Assembly: GCA_027493055.1 (NCBI GenBank)
Contig: JAPUDO010000118.1
Location: 54,143 to 118,142 of the forward strand
Reading direction: 5' to 3'
DNA from: Niabella sp.
Lineage (GTDB): Bacteria > Bacteroidota > Bacteroidia > Chitinophagales > Chitinophagaceae
Length of the DNA stretch: 64,000 nucleotides
Shown piece after piece: positions 16,288-25,750 of this stretch; position 1 is the first letter of the stretch; every line of letters starts with the position of its first letter. The position numbers and the translations under genes are program-made. The notes beneath the pieces were generated by a model that worked only from the letters and a program-made list of their open reading frames with translations, searched no databases and was not told the origin of the DNA.

Positions 16288-17649
16288 CTATCGTTCAAAC
16301 AAAAGTCTTTCTCCCTTTATAGACTCATCCCACTGCCCATTTCCATAAACTAAATGCCCGTTTACAAAAGTATGGGTAATGCTTGCCGGGAAATGGAAGG
16401 CGCTGCCGTTTTCCCCGGCCTTTTCAAACGGGCTCCAGCCGCATTTATATAAAATATTTTCCTTGCTCACAATAAAGGGTTTACGGGTATCCACAATTAC
16501 AAGGTCTGCAAAATAGCCTTCGCGTATATAACCCCTTTCTTTAACAGAGAAGCAGTCAGCTACTGCATGGCTCATTTTTTCTGCAATTTTTTCAAGTGAT
16601 ATTTTGCCCAGGCTGTGATAGTATAACATAAGCGGCAGGGAATGCTGTACCAGGGGCAGTCCGGCGTGTGCCTTCAGGTAAGGTTCGTTTTTCTCTTCAA
16701 AAGTGTGGGGTGCATGGTCGGTGGCAATTACATCCAAACGGTCATCCAGCAAGGCTTTCCATAAGGCTTCTTTATTAGGCGCCGCTTTAATGGCCGGGTT
16801 ACATTTTATGAAATTGCCCTGCTGTACATAATCATCTGCCGTGAAATGCAGGTGATGCACGCAAACTTCTGCTGTGATCCTTTTTTCCTTCAGCGGCAGC
16901 ATGCTGGAAAAAAGCTGCAGCTCCTTTTCTGTGCTGATGTGCAGGATATGCAGCCTTGCATTATGCTTTTTAGCCAGCTGAACAGCGTAAAAAGAAGATT
17001 CAAAGCAGGCTTCCTCATTCCTGATAACAGGGTGATCCGCAGCGGTGAGTTCGCGTCCCGAATCCAGGGCTTTCTGCATATTGGCTTTAATGATCTTTTC
17101 GTCCTCGCAATGCGTAGCAATGAGCATTTCGCTTTCGCTGAAAATTTTCTCCAGCACCAGCGGGTTGTCCACCAGCAAATTCCCGGTACTGCTGCCCATA
17201 AACATTTTGATGCCACAGATGCGGTCTTTAAATGCATTGGCCGACAAAGCGCCTGCCGCGTTGATATTGTTAGTGCCTATATAAAAAGAATAATTAGCTA
17301 AAGAAGTTTGAGCGGCAATATTATATTTATCTTCCAGCAGGTCGAGCGTAAAGGTAGGCGGCACTGTGTTGGGCATTTCCATAAAGCTGGTCACACCACC
17401 GGCAACGGCGGCTTTTGCTTCTGTATAAATACTGGCTTTATGGGTCAATCCCGGCTCACGAAAATGTACCTGGTCGTCAATTACTCCTGGTAATAAGAAT
17501 TTTCCCTCACCGTTAATTTCTATTGTCTTTTCTGTGGTGCTGATCTCCGCGTCTATTTTTTCTATACGCCCGTTTTTTATAAGAACGTCTTTTGTCTCAG
17601 TTTTTCCTTCGTTTACTACCTGAATGTTTTTTAAAAGATATATTTGCAT
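16288..17649 (-). CDS. pyrC: dihydroorotase
   Basis: 453 residues from the ATG at 17649; an ATG 54 bases upstream adds a charged, non-conserved leader. Class I dihydroorotase features: IKNGRIEKID, VIDDQVHFREPGLTHKA (about 53-69), GIKMFMGSSTGNL with the carbamylated-Lys position, THCEDEK, LHILHIST and DVIATDHAPHTFEEK (about 304). It cyclises carbamoyl aspartate to dihydroorotate in pyrimidine synthesis. The first His of the metal-binding HxH is Gln here (DQVHF), a form I recall from other Bacteroidota sequences. The 3' end runs into the dispersed repeat. Confidence 0.87.
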   Translation of the reverse strand: MQIYLLKNIQVVNEGKTETKDVLIKNGRIEKIDAEISTTEKTIEINGEGKFLLPGVIDDQVHFREPGLTHKASIYTEAKAAVAGGVTSFMEMPNTVPPTFTLDLLEDKYNIAAQTSLANYSFYIGTNNINAAGALSANAFKDRICGIKMFMGSSTGNLLVDNPLVLEKIFSESEMLIATHCEDEKIIKANMQKALDSGRELTAADHPVIRNEEACFESSFYAVQLAKKHNARLHILHISTEKELQLFSSMLPLKEKRITAEVCVHHLHFTADDYVQQGNFIKCNPAIKAAPNKEALWKALLDDRLDVIATDHAPHTFEEKNEPYLKAHAGLPLVQHSLPLMLYYHSLGKISLEKIAEKMSHAVADCFSVKERGYIREGYFADLVIVDTRKPFIVSKENILYKCGWSPFEKAGENGSAFHFPASITHTFVNGHLVYGNGQWDESIKGERLLFER

Positions 17650-17749
17650 GGTTTTTGTTTTTGCTGATGGCAGTTTGCGTTGTTTGATATTATTGTTCGT
17701 CAACTGTCATCCGTGAAATGTGAACTGATTTAAACCTTATTCATAAACT

Positions 17750-19447
17750 ATGCAATTTAAGAAATACCTGCCTACACTTGCAGTTGTTTTATCCCCCCTT
17801 ATGGGTTGGGCGCAAACAACATGGCTGCCCAGGGGCGATAAACAGGAAATTATTTTAGACAGGCTGGAAATAAAGGCACAAAAAGATCCGCTGCTCAATC
17901 TAAGTAAAACAAAACCTTACAGCCGGGAGTTTTTTGTTCCTGCGGTAAGAAATTACCTGAATGCTGACTCAGCATTGGATGCCCACCTTACCAAGGTAGA
18001 TAAATACTATGTTAAAAGCCTGCTGGCCAATAACCTGGAATGGCTGCCGGAGGAGGAACGTGAGCATTACAGGAGCAAAAAACTGGTAGGCAATACTTTT
18101 TACCAGTATCCCGCAGGCCTGTTTGAAACCCATAGCAAGGACTTTGACCTGGTCATCAATCCTGTGTTGAATATTGGCTATATGAATGAAAAGGATAATG
18201 ACCAGAGCCTGTTTTATAACACAAGGGGTATAACCATACGTGGACGCATAGCAAAAAGAATAGGCTTTCACACTTCTCTTACTGATAACCAGGAGCGTTA
18301 TCCCACTTATGTACAGGACTGGATGACGGAACGTACCGCTGTTCCGGGGGCGGGATATTATAAAGATTTTAAAGCAGCCGGAGGACGTGACTTCTTTGAT
18401 GCAAGGGGTTATATTACTTTCGGCGCTACCAAATATGTGGATGTGACTTTTGGTTATGATAAAAATTTTATAGGTAACGGGCAGCGCAGTTTGTTCCTGA
18501 GCGATTTCGGAAATAATAACCTGTTCCTGAAACTGAATACCCGCATCTGGAAATTTAATTACCAGAACCTGTTCATGGAGCTGACCAACGCTTATAAAAG
18601 TAATCCTGGTGATGATTTGCTGGGAAAAAAATATGCGGCCATGCACCATCTGGATATTAACATTACCAAATGGCTGAATATAGGCGTATTTGAAGGCGTT
18701 GTATTTGGACGTGCCAATCGTTTTGAATTGGGCTATTTAGTACCTGTTATTTTTTACAGATCGGTGGAGCGTGACCAGGGTAGCCCCGACAATGCCCTGG
18801 TAGGTATGGATTTTAAAGCCAATGTGGCACGTACGGCACAATTGTACGGGCAACTGGTGTTTGATGAGTTTAAGCTGTCGGAGCTAACTGCCGGTAACGG
18901 CTGGTGGGCTAATAAATTAGGGTACCAGTTAGGGGCTAAGTATATAGATGCATTCACAGTTAAGGACCTTGATCTGCAGCTGGAACTGAACCGTGTAAGG
19001 CCTTACACTTATTCTCATTATGATTCGGTGGCCAATTATTCTCATTACAACCAGCCGCTGGCACACCCGTTAATGGCCAATTTTAATGAGTGGATAGGCG
19101 TAGCAAGGTACAGGCCTGCACCTAAATGGATGATTGAGGGCCGCGCCATGTATTATACACAGGGACTGGACAGCACCGGCAACGTGAATTTTGGAAGTAA
19201 CCTGTTCCTGCCCAGTGTTACCCGCTCCGGCGGTGATTATGGACATGAAATAGGGAGCGGCTGGAAGACTAATACAGCTATGGCAAGCCTGCTTTTATCC
19301 TACGAATTAAAGGAGAACCTGTTCCTGGAGTTAATGGGGATGATACGCAGGCAACGTTACCTGGATCCTGTAGTGCCCACCCAAAAAAGCACCATATTTA
19401 ATATAGGAGTACGCTGGAATATTGGCAGGAGGGACTTTTATTTTTAA
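17750..19447 (+). CDS. outer-membrane beta-barrel protein, Wzi/RemB-like
   Basis: 565 residues with a signal peptide (TLAVVLSPLMGWAQ). The mature protein is rich in alternating aromatic strands (YITFGATKYVDVTFGYDKNF, ITKWLNIGVFEGVVFG, YRPAPKWMIEGRAMYY) and ends in a short aromatic strand (RRDFYF), both marks of an outer-membrane barrel. The pattern recalls the capsule-assembly Wzi family, whose Bacteroidota members include gliding-motility RemB. No capsule or gliding genes are adjacent, so the role stays open. Confidence 0.6.
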   Translation: MQFKKYLPTLAVVLSPLMGWAQTTWLPRGDKQEIILDRLEIKAQKDPLLNLSKTKPYSREFFVPAVRNYLNADSALDAHLTKVDKYYVKSLLANNLEWLPEEEREHYRSKKLVGNTFYQYPAGLFETHSKDFDLVINPVLNIGYMNEKDNDQSLFYNTRGITIRGRIAKRIGFHTSLTDNQERYPTYVQDWMTERTAVPGAGYYKDFKAAGGRDFFDARGYITFGATKYVDVTFGYDKNFIGNGQRSLFLSDFGNNNLFLKLNTRIWKFNYQNLFMELTNAYKSNPGDDLLGKKYAAMHHLDINITKWLNIGVFEGVVFGRANRFELGYLVPVIFYRSVERDQGSPDNALVGMDFKANVARTAQLYGQLVFDEFKLSELTAGNGWWANKLGYQLGAKYIDAFTVKDLDLQLELNRVRPYTYSHYDSVANYSHYNQPLAHPLMANFNEWIGVARYRPAPKWMIEGRAMYYTQGLDSTGNVNFGSNLFLPSVTRSGGDYGHEIGSGWKTNTAMASLLLSYELKENLFLELMGMIRRQRYLDPVVPTQKSTIFNIGVRWNIGRRDFYF

Positions 19448-19476
19448 AGCCTGTTTATTGGAGCATCGTTTTTTTG

Positions 19477-21402
19477 TTATTTCCTGGTTTGAGCTGTTTC
19501 AATGTTCATTTTATTATTCATCATACTATGGAAAAAAAACTGAAGCTGCATTTTTAGCGAACTGTCACAATACAACATATCCTTGTTCATTTGTCCATGA
19601 TACAGGTTGTTTGATAATAAACTGTCAGATCTCCAGTTATAAAAGGCAACAGGGTTTTCTCCGTTAAACTGGTAGCAGGAAGCAGAATCAATATACTGGT
19701 ATATATTCCCGTTATAATTAATGGAATATCTCTTGCTGTTGGCAGTAAAAAGGCTTGTTCCCATTGAATAATAAGGATAAGGGTAATTAAGTAAGCTTAA
19801 TATTGAGGGCAGGATATCAATTTGATTAGCAATAATACTGCTTGTTCCCTTTAAAAATGTGTTGCCGGGTGTATAAAATACAATGGGTATTCTGTAATCT
19901 TCCATTGGAGAAGATAGCTTGTTGTCCTCTGTATTAGGCGCTGTATGATCAGCTGTTATAACAAATATTGTATTGCTGAACCATGCCTGGGTTTTAATAG
20001 CATCAAAAAAACGAAGAAGGGACAGGTCCAGGTATTCAATACAATTCAGCAGTTTTTCTTTGTGACGGCAGAAAATCTTTTCGTATTGATCAGGAACATT
20101 AAAAGGATGATGTGTATTCAGGGTAAATACTGTTGAAAAGAAAGGCTGTTTTGTTGCTGATAATTGTTGAGCCATAAACTGCAAGAACGGTTCGTCCCAG
20201 ATCCCCCAATTGCCATCATAGTCCCTATCATTATCATATTCGTTGGTGCCATAATAATTATCAAACTCTGCCAAGCTTGAATAACTGTCAAAGCCCATTG
20301 TTCCATTAAAGCCTCCATGAAAAAAGGAAGTCTGGTAACCCTGAGATTTAAGAATGCTTGCCAGTGAAGTGATTTTATTGGAGGCGTAGGGAGAAAATAT
20401 GAATGGTTCAGCCTGCCATGACGGTATGGATGAAATAATGGCGGGAATTCCTTGTATGGATTCTTTTGCATTAGCAAAGGCATTTGTAAATACCAGGCTT
20501 TGGGCAAATAGTGAATCTAGAAATGGGGTGTGGGCTTCTCCCCCGAAGTATCCTGTATGCTTCCTTGATAAGCTTTCTATTATAATAATAACAACATTCT
20601 GTCTGGTAAAAGGTTGCTGAGGGAATGCTGTATGAATACCATTGCTAAAGCTCTTTAATTGTTCTTCAGGGAAATATTTTTTATCGTGCAAATTCTCTTT
20701 TCCTAATGATTTAATAATAGTGAACGGGGTGTTGAGGATAGCAGGAATATTTTTTACTTCAGTCATTTCAGAAGCGTGTATAATATCTAATGGCTTTGCC
20801 TGAAATCCTCCCCTTATAGCAATAACGCTTATTACTATTATAATAAGAAAAGCCAGGGAAGAATACAGATAGTCCTTTAATGAACGGCTTATATTTCCCC
20901 TGGATTTCAAAGTAAATTTATAGGTTTTCCACAACAGCCAGGTAAAAAGACAATAGGTTAAAAGCAAATACCAGTATTGCATTAAAAAAGAAGGGAGCAG
21001 CCTCAGTAAATCATATCCTTTTTCTCCTGTAATAAACAATAAAGCGTCAGATTGGGAACGTTTGTGAACAAAAGAAAAATAAGCAACATCTATCATATTG
21101 GCAAGCAGGCACAGGCTGTTTATGAAAAGAAACAAAACAGCAGTTATCTTTTGATAGTGTTTATTTGTTGAAACCGGGGAAGGCGCTAATGTCATTATTA
21201 TGAACAAAGAGTTAGTAAGGATAATGGCTGAAAGGTCAAACCTAAGTCCTCCGCCAAGTACAGGCAAAATACTTTCAATTGAACTTACTTCAAGTTCAGC
21301 TTTGTTAACATAAATAAAAAGCAGCCTGCATAAAAGGCAAAAGAATAGTAAAAATAATATTTGCAGCAGTAATCGTTTTACCCGAACTGATGTTTCTTCC
21401 AT
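19477..21402 (-). CDS. LTA synthase-like membrane sulfatase/phosphoglycerol transferase
   Basis: 641 residues. Five predicted membrane helices lie in residues 1-200 (LLLQILFLLFFCLLCRLLF, ITAVLFLFINSLCLLANMI, YWYLLLTYCLFTWLLW and others). The periplasmic domain follows with the alkaline-phosphatase-fold core VVIIIIESLSRKHTGYFGG (about 266), SIQGIPAIISSIPSW around the expected nucleophile, and TADHT (about 479). Such proteins transfer or cleave phosphoglycerol or phosphoethanolamine groups on envelope glycolipids. A true LTA role is unlikely in a Gram-negative; modification of lipid or glycan is more probable. Confidence 0.85.
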   Translation of the reverse strand: MEETSVRVKRLLLQILFLLFFCLLCRLLFIYVNKAELEVSSIESILPVLGGGLRFDLSAIILTNSLFIIMTLAPSPVSTNKHYQKITAVLFLFINSLCLLANMIDVAYFSFVHKRSQSDALLFITGEKGYDLLRLLPSFLMQYWYLLLTYCLFTWLLWKTYKFTLKSRGNISRSLKDYLYSSLAFLIIIVISVIAIRGGFQAKPLDIIHASEMTEVKNIPAILNTPFTIIKSLGKENLHDKKYFPEEQLKSFSNGIHTAFPQQPFTRQNVVIIIIESLSRKHTGYFGGEAHTPFLDSLFAQSLVFTNAFANAKESIQGIPAIISSIPSWQAEPFIFSPYASNKITSLASILKSQGYQTSFFHGGFNGTMGFDSYSSLAEFDNYYGTNEYDNDRDYDGNWGIWDEPFLQFMAQQLSATKQPFFSTVFTLNTHHPFNVPDQYEKIFCRHKEKLLNCIEYLDLSLLRFFDAIKTQAWFSNTIFVITADHTAPNTEDNKLSSPMEDYRIPIVFYTPGNTFLKGTSSIIANQIDILPSILSLLNYPYPYYSMGTSLFTANSKRYSINYNGNIYQYIDSASCYQFNGENPVAFYNWRSDSLLSNNLYHGQMNKDMLYCDSSLKMQLQFFFHSMMNNKMNIETAQTRK

Positions 21403-21457
21403 CCCATAAGCTGGCAGTTTTATGCTGAAGGTGTGCTTCGTAAGCCTGCCAATAATT

Positions 21458-21465
21458 CAAAAATA
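21458..21465 (-). promoter_or_regulatory. possible -7 box for the LtaS-like gene
   Basis: On the minus strand TATTTTTG fits TAnnTTTG, 55 bases upstream of the start codon. The surrounding 21403-21702 interval is AT-rich and holds no other recognised feature, so chance is a real alternative. Confidence 0.3.
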
Positions 21466-21702
21466 CACGAAAGTCTTTAATAGATTTACATACTTGCAAT
21501 TTTTTCATTTTATATAACAATCAGGTTTTCAGACTTGAAAACATCGTTGTTGCGGAATAGGATTTTGTATATTTAATTTTTTTAAACTATACATCGGCAA
21601 CTTTTTCAAAATTGGAAGAAAGGGAAACTTTGTTTTTAACCAACGATGGCACTACTTTTGAACTGTTGGTTCTGCAAATACGGAATCCGTTCATTTGCAG
21701 CA

Positions 21703-22344
21703 ATGCCAATCATAAAATTTTAACTTATTAGAATCATATCTTTATACCTGCTGGCAGCAATACAGGCTTTTAGCATTACTGTCCTGGCCCAGGGAGGCAA
21801 TAGCAGCCGTATCATATTCTGGACTGAAAGCAGGAAACTCCAGCTCCAGGATTTTAAAGTAGTAAATGACAGTACAAAGGCTGTAGCTGATAATGTGGCG
21901 GCTCTTACCCGAACGGGTATCACCTATTACCTTACTACGGAAAAAGTAAATGGTAAACCAGTTGGCATTCGCATAACAGTGCAGGCCACCGTGCACAAGG
22001 AGCATACTTTTATAAAGGAACGGGTACTGGATTATACGCCTTCTGTAAAGCATCGCCTGCTGCAGCATGAGCAGCGGCATTTTGATATTTCCGAAATATT
22101 TGCACGCCTGGCGGCACGGAAGCTGCAAATCCTAAAGCTTACCCAAAATTATCAGAAGGAAATTGCCCACTTTGTCAATGAAAAGTTTAAAGCTGCAGAA
22201 GCGTATCATCACCTGTATGATAGTGATACGCAGAACGGCGAGGATTTTGCGGCCCAGGATGAATGGGACGATAAGATTGCCGCCCGGTTGATGGAGCTGG
22301 ACCGTTATAAGAAGAAAGTGGTGGTGAGAAGATTGGGTAAATAG
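21703..22344 (+). pseudogene. DUF922 secreted protein with an in-frame stop in its signal peptide
   Basis: The frame reads MPIIKF, then TAA at 21721-21723, then on without interruption as LIRIISLYLLAAIQAFSITV and LAQGGNSSRIIFWTESRKL to the stop at 22342. Together these make an ordinary signal peptide and a complete DUF922 protein of about 210 residues, with HEQRHFDISEIFARL carrying the family's conserved His/Glu residues. DUF922 members are putative periplasmic zinc proteases. After the TAA no ATG, GTG or TTG precedes the signal peptide; only ATT, ATC, ATA or CTG codons could restart, while the ATG at 21895 would drop the signal and part of the domain. Either a young pseudogene, a non-standard start, or a sequence error. 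Confidence 0.7.
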
Positions 22345-22345
22345 T

Positions 22346-23245
22346 TTATTGATATTGCATAAAGGCTTTTCTTTGCTCGTCTGCAATTTTCTGCCGGAGT
22401 GATTGCGGTTGTAATACTTCAACACTTTTTCCGAATGATAACAGCTCCATTATAAAATCATCTGTTATAGATAGTGTCAGTTTAACCTGCAGTTCATCTT
22501 CATTGTCGAGCATTATCTGCTGACTTGAATGTAAAGGTAAAGTTTTGATGTATTTACCTTGTGCAGCGCTAAAAGAAAGTAATATTTTTTCAGGCCTGCT
22601 GCCATTACCATTGATAACACCAAAAGAACAGGCAAAGTATTTTTGAATATCGAATAGATTATCAGGTCTGAAATGTTTCGAGGTTATATCCGGCAGGCTT
22701 AACCTGTCTAACGCAAATGTTTTTATTTTCTTATCCTTTAAGTCCTTGGCTATAAGAGACCACCTGTTTTTAAATTCTTTTAATGCATAAGGTTCAGCTG
22801 TTCTTTGTGAGGCCGTTTCATCCCAGAATTTTTGATAGTCGAAATGTACTAATAACTTGTTCTTTATAGCATGAATTAAGCCATTGAGATTTTCGGTGCC
22901 TTTAGGTTTGCTCTTTTCAAAATGCAGGATATCAGTATAGCCTTCCGAAATTTTTAAAGCATTTAATATGTCAAAGGCTTCGAGCAGATGATTATTTATT
23001 TCTGAGCTGGGTTCTTTGTCCAGGTAATACATACGCCTGGAAAAATCGTATTTAATTTCAATTCCGAAAAGTGCATTAATTTGTATTAAATCTCTGTCAA
23101 AAGTTCTTTTGGAAATAGTTAATTCATATCCCAGTATATCTGATTGCGTTTCGAGATAGTATTCAATCTCCCTGAAAGTGCAATTGCTTTTTCGGAATTT
23201 GTTTATAATAAGACTATACCTGAGAAAAGCGTCTATTTTAGCCAT
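22346..23245 (-). CDS. WYL-domain transcriptional regulator
   Basis: 299 residues. The N-terminal third is a winged-helix DNA-binding region (FREIEYYLETQSDILGYELT, ISKRTFDRDLIQINALFGIE). The WYL part follows (KLLVHFDYQKFW, AEPYALKEFKNRWSLIAKDL, IKTFALDRL) and a C-terminal extension with LTLSITDDFIMELLSFGKSV. WYL regulators bind nucleic-acid ligands and often control phage-defence operons. This gene is third in a minus-strand row after an AAA ATPase and a PD-(D/E)XK nuclease, 93 bases downstream of the nuclease. Its stop is one base from that of the convergent DUF922 gene. Confidence 0.85.
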   Translation of the reverse strand: MAKIDAFLRYSLIINKFRKSNCTFREIEYYLETQSDILGYELTISKRTFDRDLIQINALFGIEIKYDFSRRMYYLDKEPSSEINNHLLEAFDILNALKISEGYTDILHFEKSKPKGTENLNGLIHAIKNKLLVHFDYQKFWDETASQRTAEPYALKEFKNRWSLIAKDLKDKKIKTFALDRLSLPDITSKHFRPDNLFDIQKYFACSFGVINGNGSRPEKILLSFSAAQGKYIKTLPLHSSQQIMLDNEDELQVKLTLSITDDFIMELLSFGKSVEVLQPQSLRQKIADEQRKAFMQYQ

Positions 23246-23338
23246 CTGTTACTATTTTACTCAACACATCATGTATTGTATATTTTATTATATATCAATC
23301 TGCAATGACACCAGGTCAGGCTATGGCATAAATAAAAA

Positions 23339-24547
23339 TTATTCTATAGTTCGTGCTATTTCGCTTAGTACCCGTTTAATTAACTGGGGCGCTTCAGTAT
23401 TAACATCAGACCATTCCAACTCATTGTATTCTGTGAATTTTGCACCCCAAATCCATCCATCGCTTGTTGAACGCGTACCTGGTGTTGGAAAATCTTTTAG
23501 TTTCTCCCGGATCTCGTTCTGTCTTTCTTCCGTTATATTGTCTGAATTTTTGTGATCTATGCCGAACCATAAATTGTCTCCATTTTCAAAATAGAAATAG
23601 ATACAATAATCCCATTCAATTTTAGAGAACTTGAAACCCGTACCGGCATTCCCGATAGGTTTGTTGTCTCGTTCCACGTTTATTTCCCAATCAGAATTAG
23701 CACACTCTTTTTTTAGGCCTTCTATCAGGTTTTCAACAATCCGGGCTTTTATCTCATCCCAGGCATTATAAATTGTTTCCGCTTCAACTATAAAATTATG
23801 ATTGATGATTGTATTGACAATTTCTGTATTCATAGTATCATTATTATTTTGATCAGTTAATTTTTTAATTACATAGATATATTGAGTAATGGTTTCTCTA
23901 ACCAATGGGCGGCTTGCAGATTCTTTAAGACATTTTTCTAACCAACTTACGATATAGGTTTTATATGAAATACAATAGGGGTTTATGTCCTTAAGCCCGT
24001 TAATGCCATTACAAGTGGAGTTGATATCAGCTTCTTTGCCATCCAGGGTTAAATAAATGAGATCAATAAGATTGATGTCTTCAGCGTAATTTGCATATCT
24101 CCTTAACTGATGTTTCTGATCAATGGCATAAATTTTATTTTCAATGGCAATTTTTTGTCTATTCTTAAATTCTATTAATATGTCGATACGGCCACCTGTA
24201 TAACCATTTTCTTCTAATGGACCTATATACTTTTCCACGCTCACCCGTGCATTATCAAGGTTATCATAGAGCTTTTGCTCAGAATGCATTTCCTGATTAA
24301 CGAACGCTTTTTTTTGCATAGAAAGCATTTCCAAAAATAGTTTTAGAAACCTGTCTTTTAAACCATGTGAGCCTTTGGGATTCAGAAGCTCTGCAATAAA
24401 AGCAGAATGAAGTTTTACTTCATCAGTTTCCAACCCGGTTATTTCAAATATATTAAACCGTTCGCCTGTTGCTTCTGCAATCCTGTCGTATTTCTCAACA
24501 ATATTTCTGGTTTGAGAAAGCAGCTGTACTATTTTACCTGTTTCCAT
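23339..24547 (-). CDS. PD-(D/E)XK nuclease superfamily protein
   Basis: 402 residues. Opening FNIFEITGLETDEVKLHSAF and IAELLNPKGSHGLKDRFL is typical of the PD-(D/E)XK_4 family. The active-site set is visible: Asp in GRIDILIEF (about 118), Glu and Lys in IAIENKI (about 133) and the following DQKHQLRRYANY helix. The C-terminal 130 residues (VERDNKPIGNAGTGFKFSK, YFYFENGDNLWFGIDHK) form a domain common in this family. The enzyme should cut DNA or RNA; the target is unknown. It begins 16 bases after the AAA ATPase stop, implying one transcript. Confidence 0.82.
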   Translation of the reverse strand: METGKIVQLLSQTRNIVEKYDRIAEATGERFNIFEITGLETDEVKLHSAFIAELLNPKGSHGLKDRFLKLFLEMLSMQKKAFVNQEMHSEQKLYDNLDNARVSVEKYIGPLEENGYTGGRIDILIEFKNRQKIAIENKIYAIDQKHQLRRYANYAEDINLIDLIYLTLDGKEADINSTCNGINGLKDINPYCISYKTYIVSWLEKCLKESASRPLVRETITQYIYVIKKLTDQNNNDTMNTEIVNTIINHNFIVEAETIYNAWDEIKARIVENLIEGLKKECANSDWEINVERDNKPIGNAGTGFKFSKIEWDYCIYFYFENGDNLWFGIDHKNSDNITEERQNEIREKLKDFPTPGTRSTSDGWIWGAKFTEYNELEWSDVNTEAPQLIKRVLSEIARTIE

Positions 24548-24563
24548 CTTTTGAGATTGTATA

Positions 24564-25655
24564 TTAAGCAGTTATTCGTTTAAAACCAATCGTAGTTCGT
24601 TCAATATTACTAAAACTTTTTTCATTCTGGTTATATATTTCAGTTAAGGTCATTGGCCGGGTAACTTTGGTTTTAAAACCAAGCTTGTCCGAAAGTGCCT
24701 GGGCTTTATCGGTTTCCAGTTCTTTAAATTCATATTTTGCAATGAGCCGTCCTTTTCTTAGTAAGGCAGTATCTATTTTTGAGAGATCTGTGTTAAAGGA
24801 GCATATTATTTGTATATTCAAACAATCGGATAACAGACCGTCAGTAAGGTTTAGTATTGATGAAACCGGGGAATTACTGTTAATCTCCCTGCTGAAAATA
24901 ACGTTTTCTGCATCTTCGATAACGAATATTGAGTTAGGATTATTGATAAGTATTGAGATTTGATCCGGATTAGAAATGTAACTAACCAAAGCTGGTGTTA
25001 AATAGATGATTTTTTTCCCGGATAGCGTAGACAGGTATTTAATATAGGTTGTTTTGCCTGTGCCGGGTTTACCATGTAACAATACAAGCCCGCTGGTATT
25101 GTTCTGATTCAACCTCTTTTTAATGATGGCATGTATATCTGCCAGATCATTGTTATAGTTGTCGGTAATATTTAAGCGTATTTTTTTTAAAGGGAGCGTT
25201 GTTGTTGTAAATCCGCTGGTCTCTCTTATTAAAAAATCGATATAAGATTTTCTATTTCGAACTACTTTAAAATTGCTTAAAGTGGTCATTAAGTTAGTAG
25301 CTTCTGTTTCTTTTGTACTGCTATAATAAATTTTAATATGTGGTAGATAAAAGGTAAAATCAATAATTACCTCGTTATGAATTAAATAAAAAGCGGTTTT
25401 GAACTTAAGTCCTTGTTTTGATTCTTTAATCCTTCGACTGCTTAATGAGTCCTGTACCTGATCTCTGAAATTTAATAAAAACCAATTATGTGCTTTTTCA
25501 ACATCAAGAAAATCACTGGAAAGTGAGTTGGGTATTTTATTAAAAGTACTTATATAGATATTAAGGGCCGTTATTGTCTCTAAGGAGTTGTTTATAGTTG
25601 CCTTTAAATCTGTACTAAATTGTGGCCTGTTTGGGGCCGGGTACATGGTAGTCAT
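24564..25655 (-). CDS. BCS1-like AAA ATPase
   Basis: 363 residues. Residues 1-170 have no recognised domain. Residues about 185-340 are an AAA core: Walker A LLHGKPGTGKTTYIKYL (about 190), Walker B IFVIEDAEN (about 241), sensor-1 ICSFNTDLSKIDTAL, and LLRKGRLIAKYEF with the arginine region, in the BCS1 style. First gene of a three-gene minus-strand operon with a PD-(D/E)XK nuclease and a WYL regulator, both frequent in phage-defence loci. A role as motor or sensor for the nuclease is inferred from position only. Low-complexity, AT-rich coding compared with neighbours such as the S41 protease, which fits acquired DNA. Confidence 0.82.
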   Translation of the reverse strand: MTTMYPAPNRPQFSTDLKATINNSLETITALNIYISTFNKIPNSLSSDFLDVEKAHNWFLLNFRDQVQDSLSSRRIKESKQGLKFKTAFYLIHNEVIIDFTFYLPHIKIYYSSTKETEATNLMTTLSNFKVVRNRKSYIDFLIRETSGFTTTTLPLKKIRLNITDNYNNDLADIHAIIKKRLNQNNTSGLVLLHGKPGTGKTTYIKYLSTLSGKKIIYLTPALVSYISNPDQISILINNPNSIFVIEDAENVIFSREINSNSPVSSILNLTDGLLSDCLNIQIICSFNTDLSKIDTALLRKGRLIAKYEFKELETDKAQALSDKLGFKTKVTRPMTLTEIYNQNEKSFSNIERTTIGFKRITA

Positions 25656-25750
25656 ATATTTTTCTGATTTTATGAATCAAAAATAATAACCAACTACGCC
25701 AAAATATGTCGAAGTTAAACTTAGTATATAACTATCTTTTCTGAACCATT

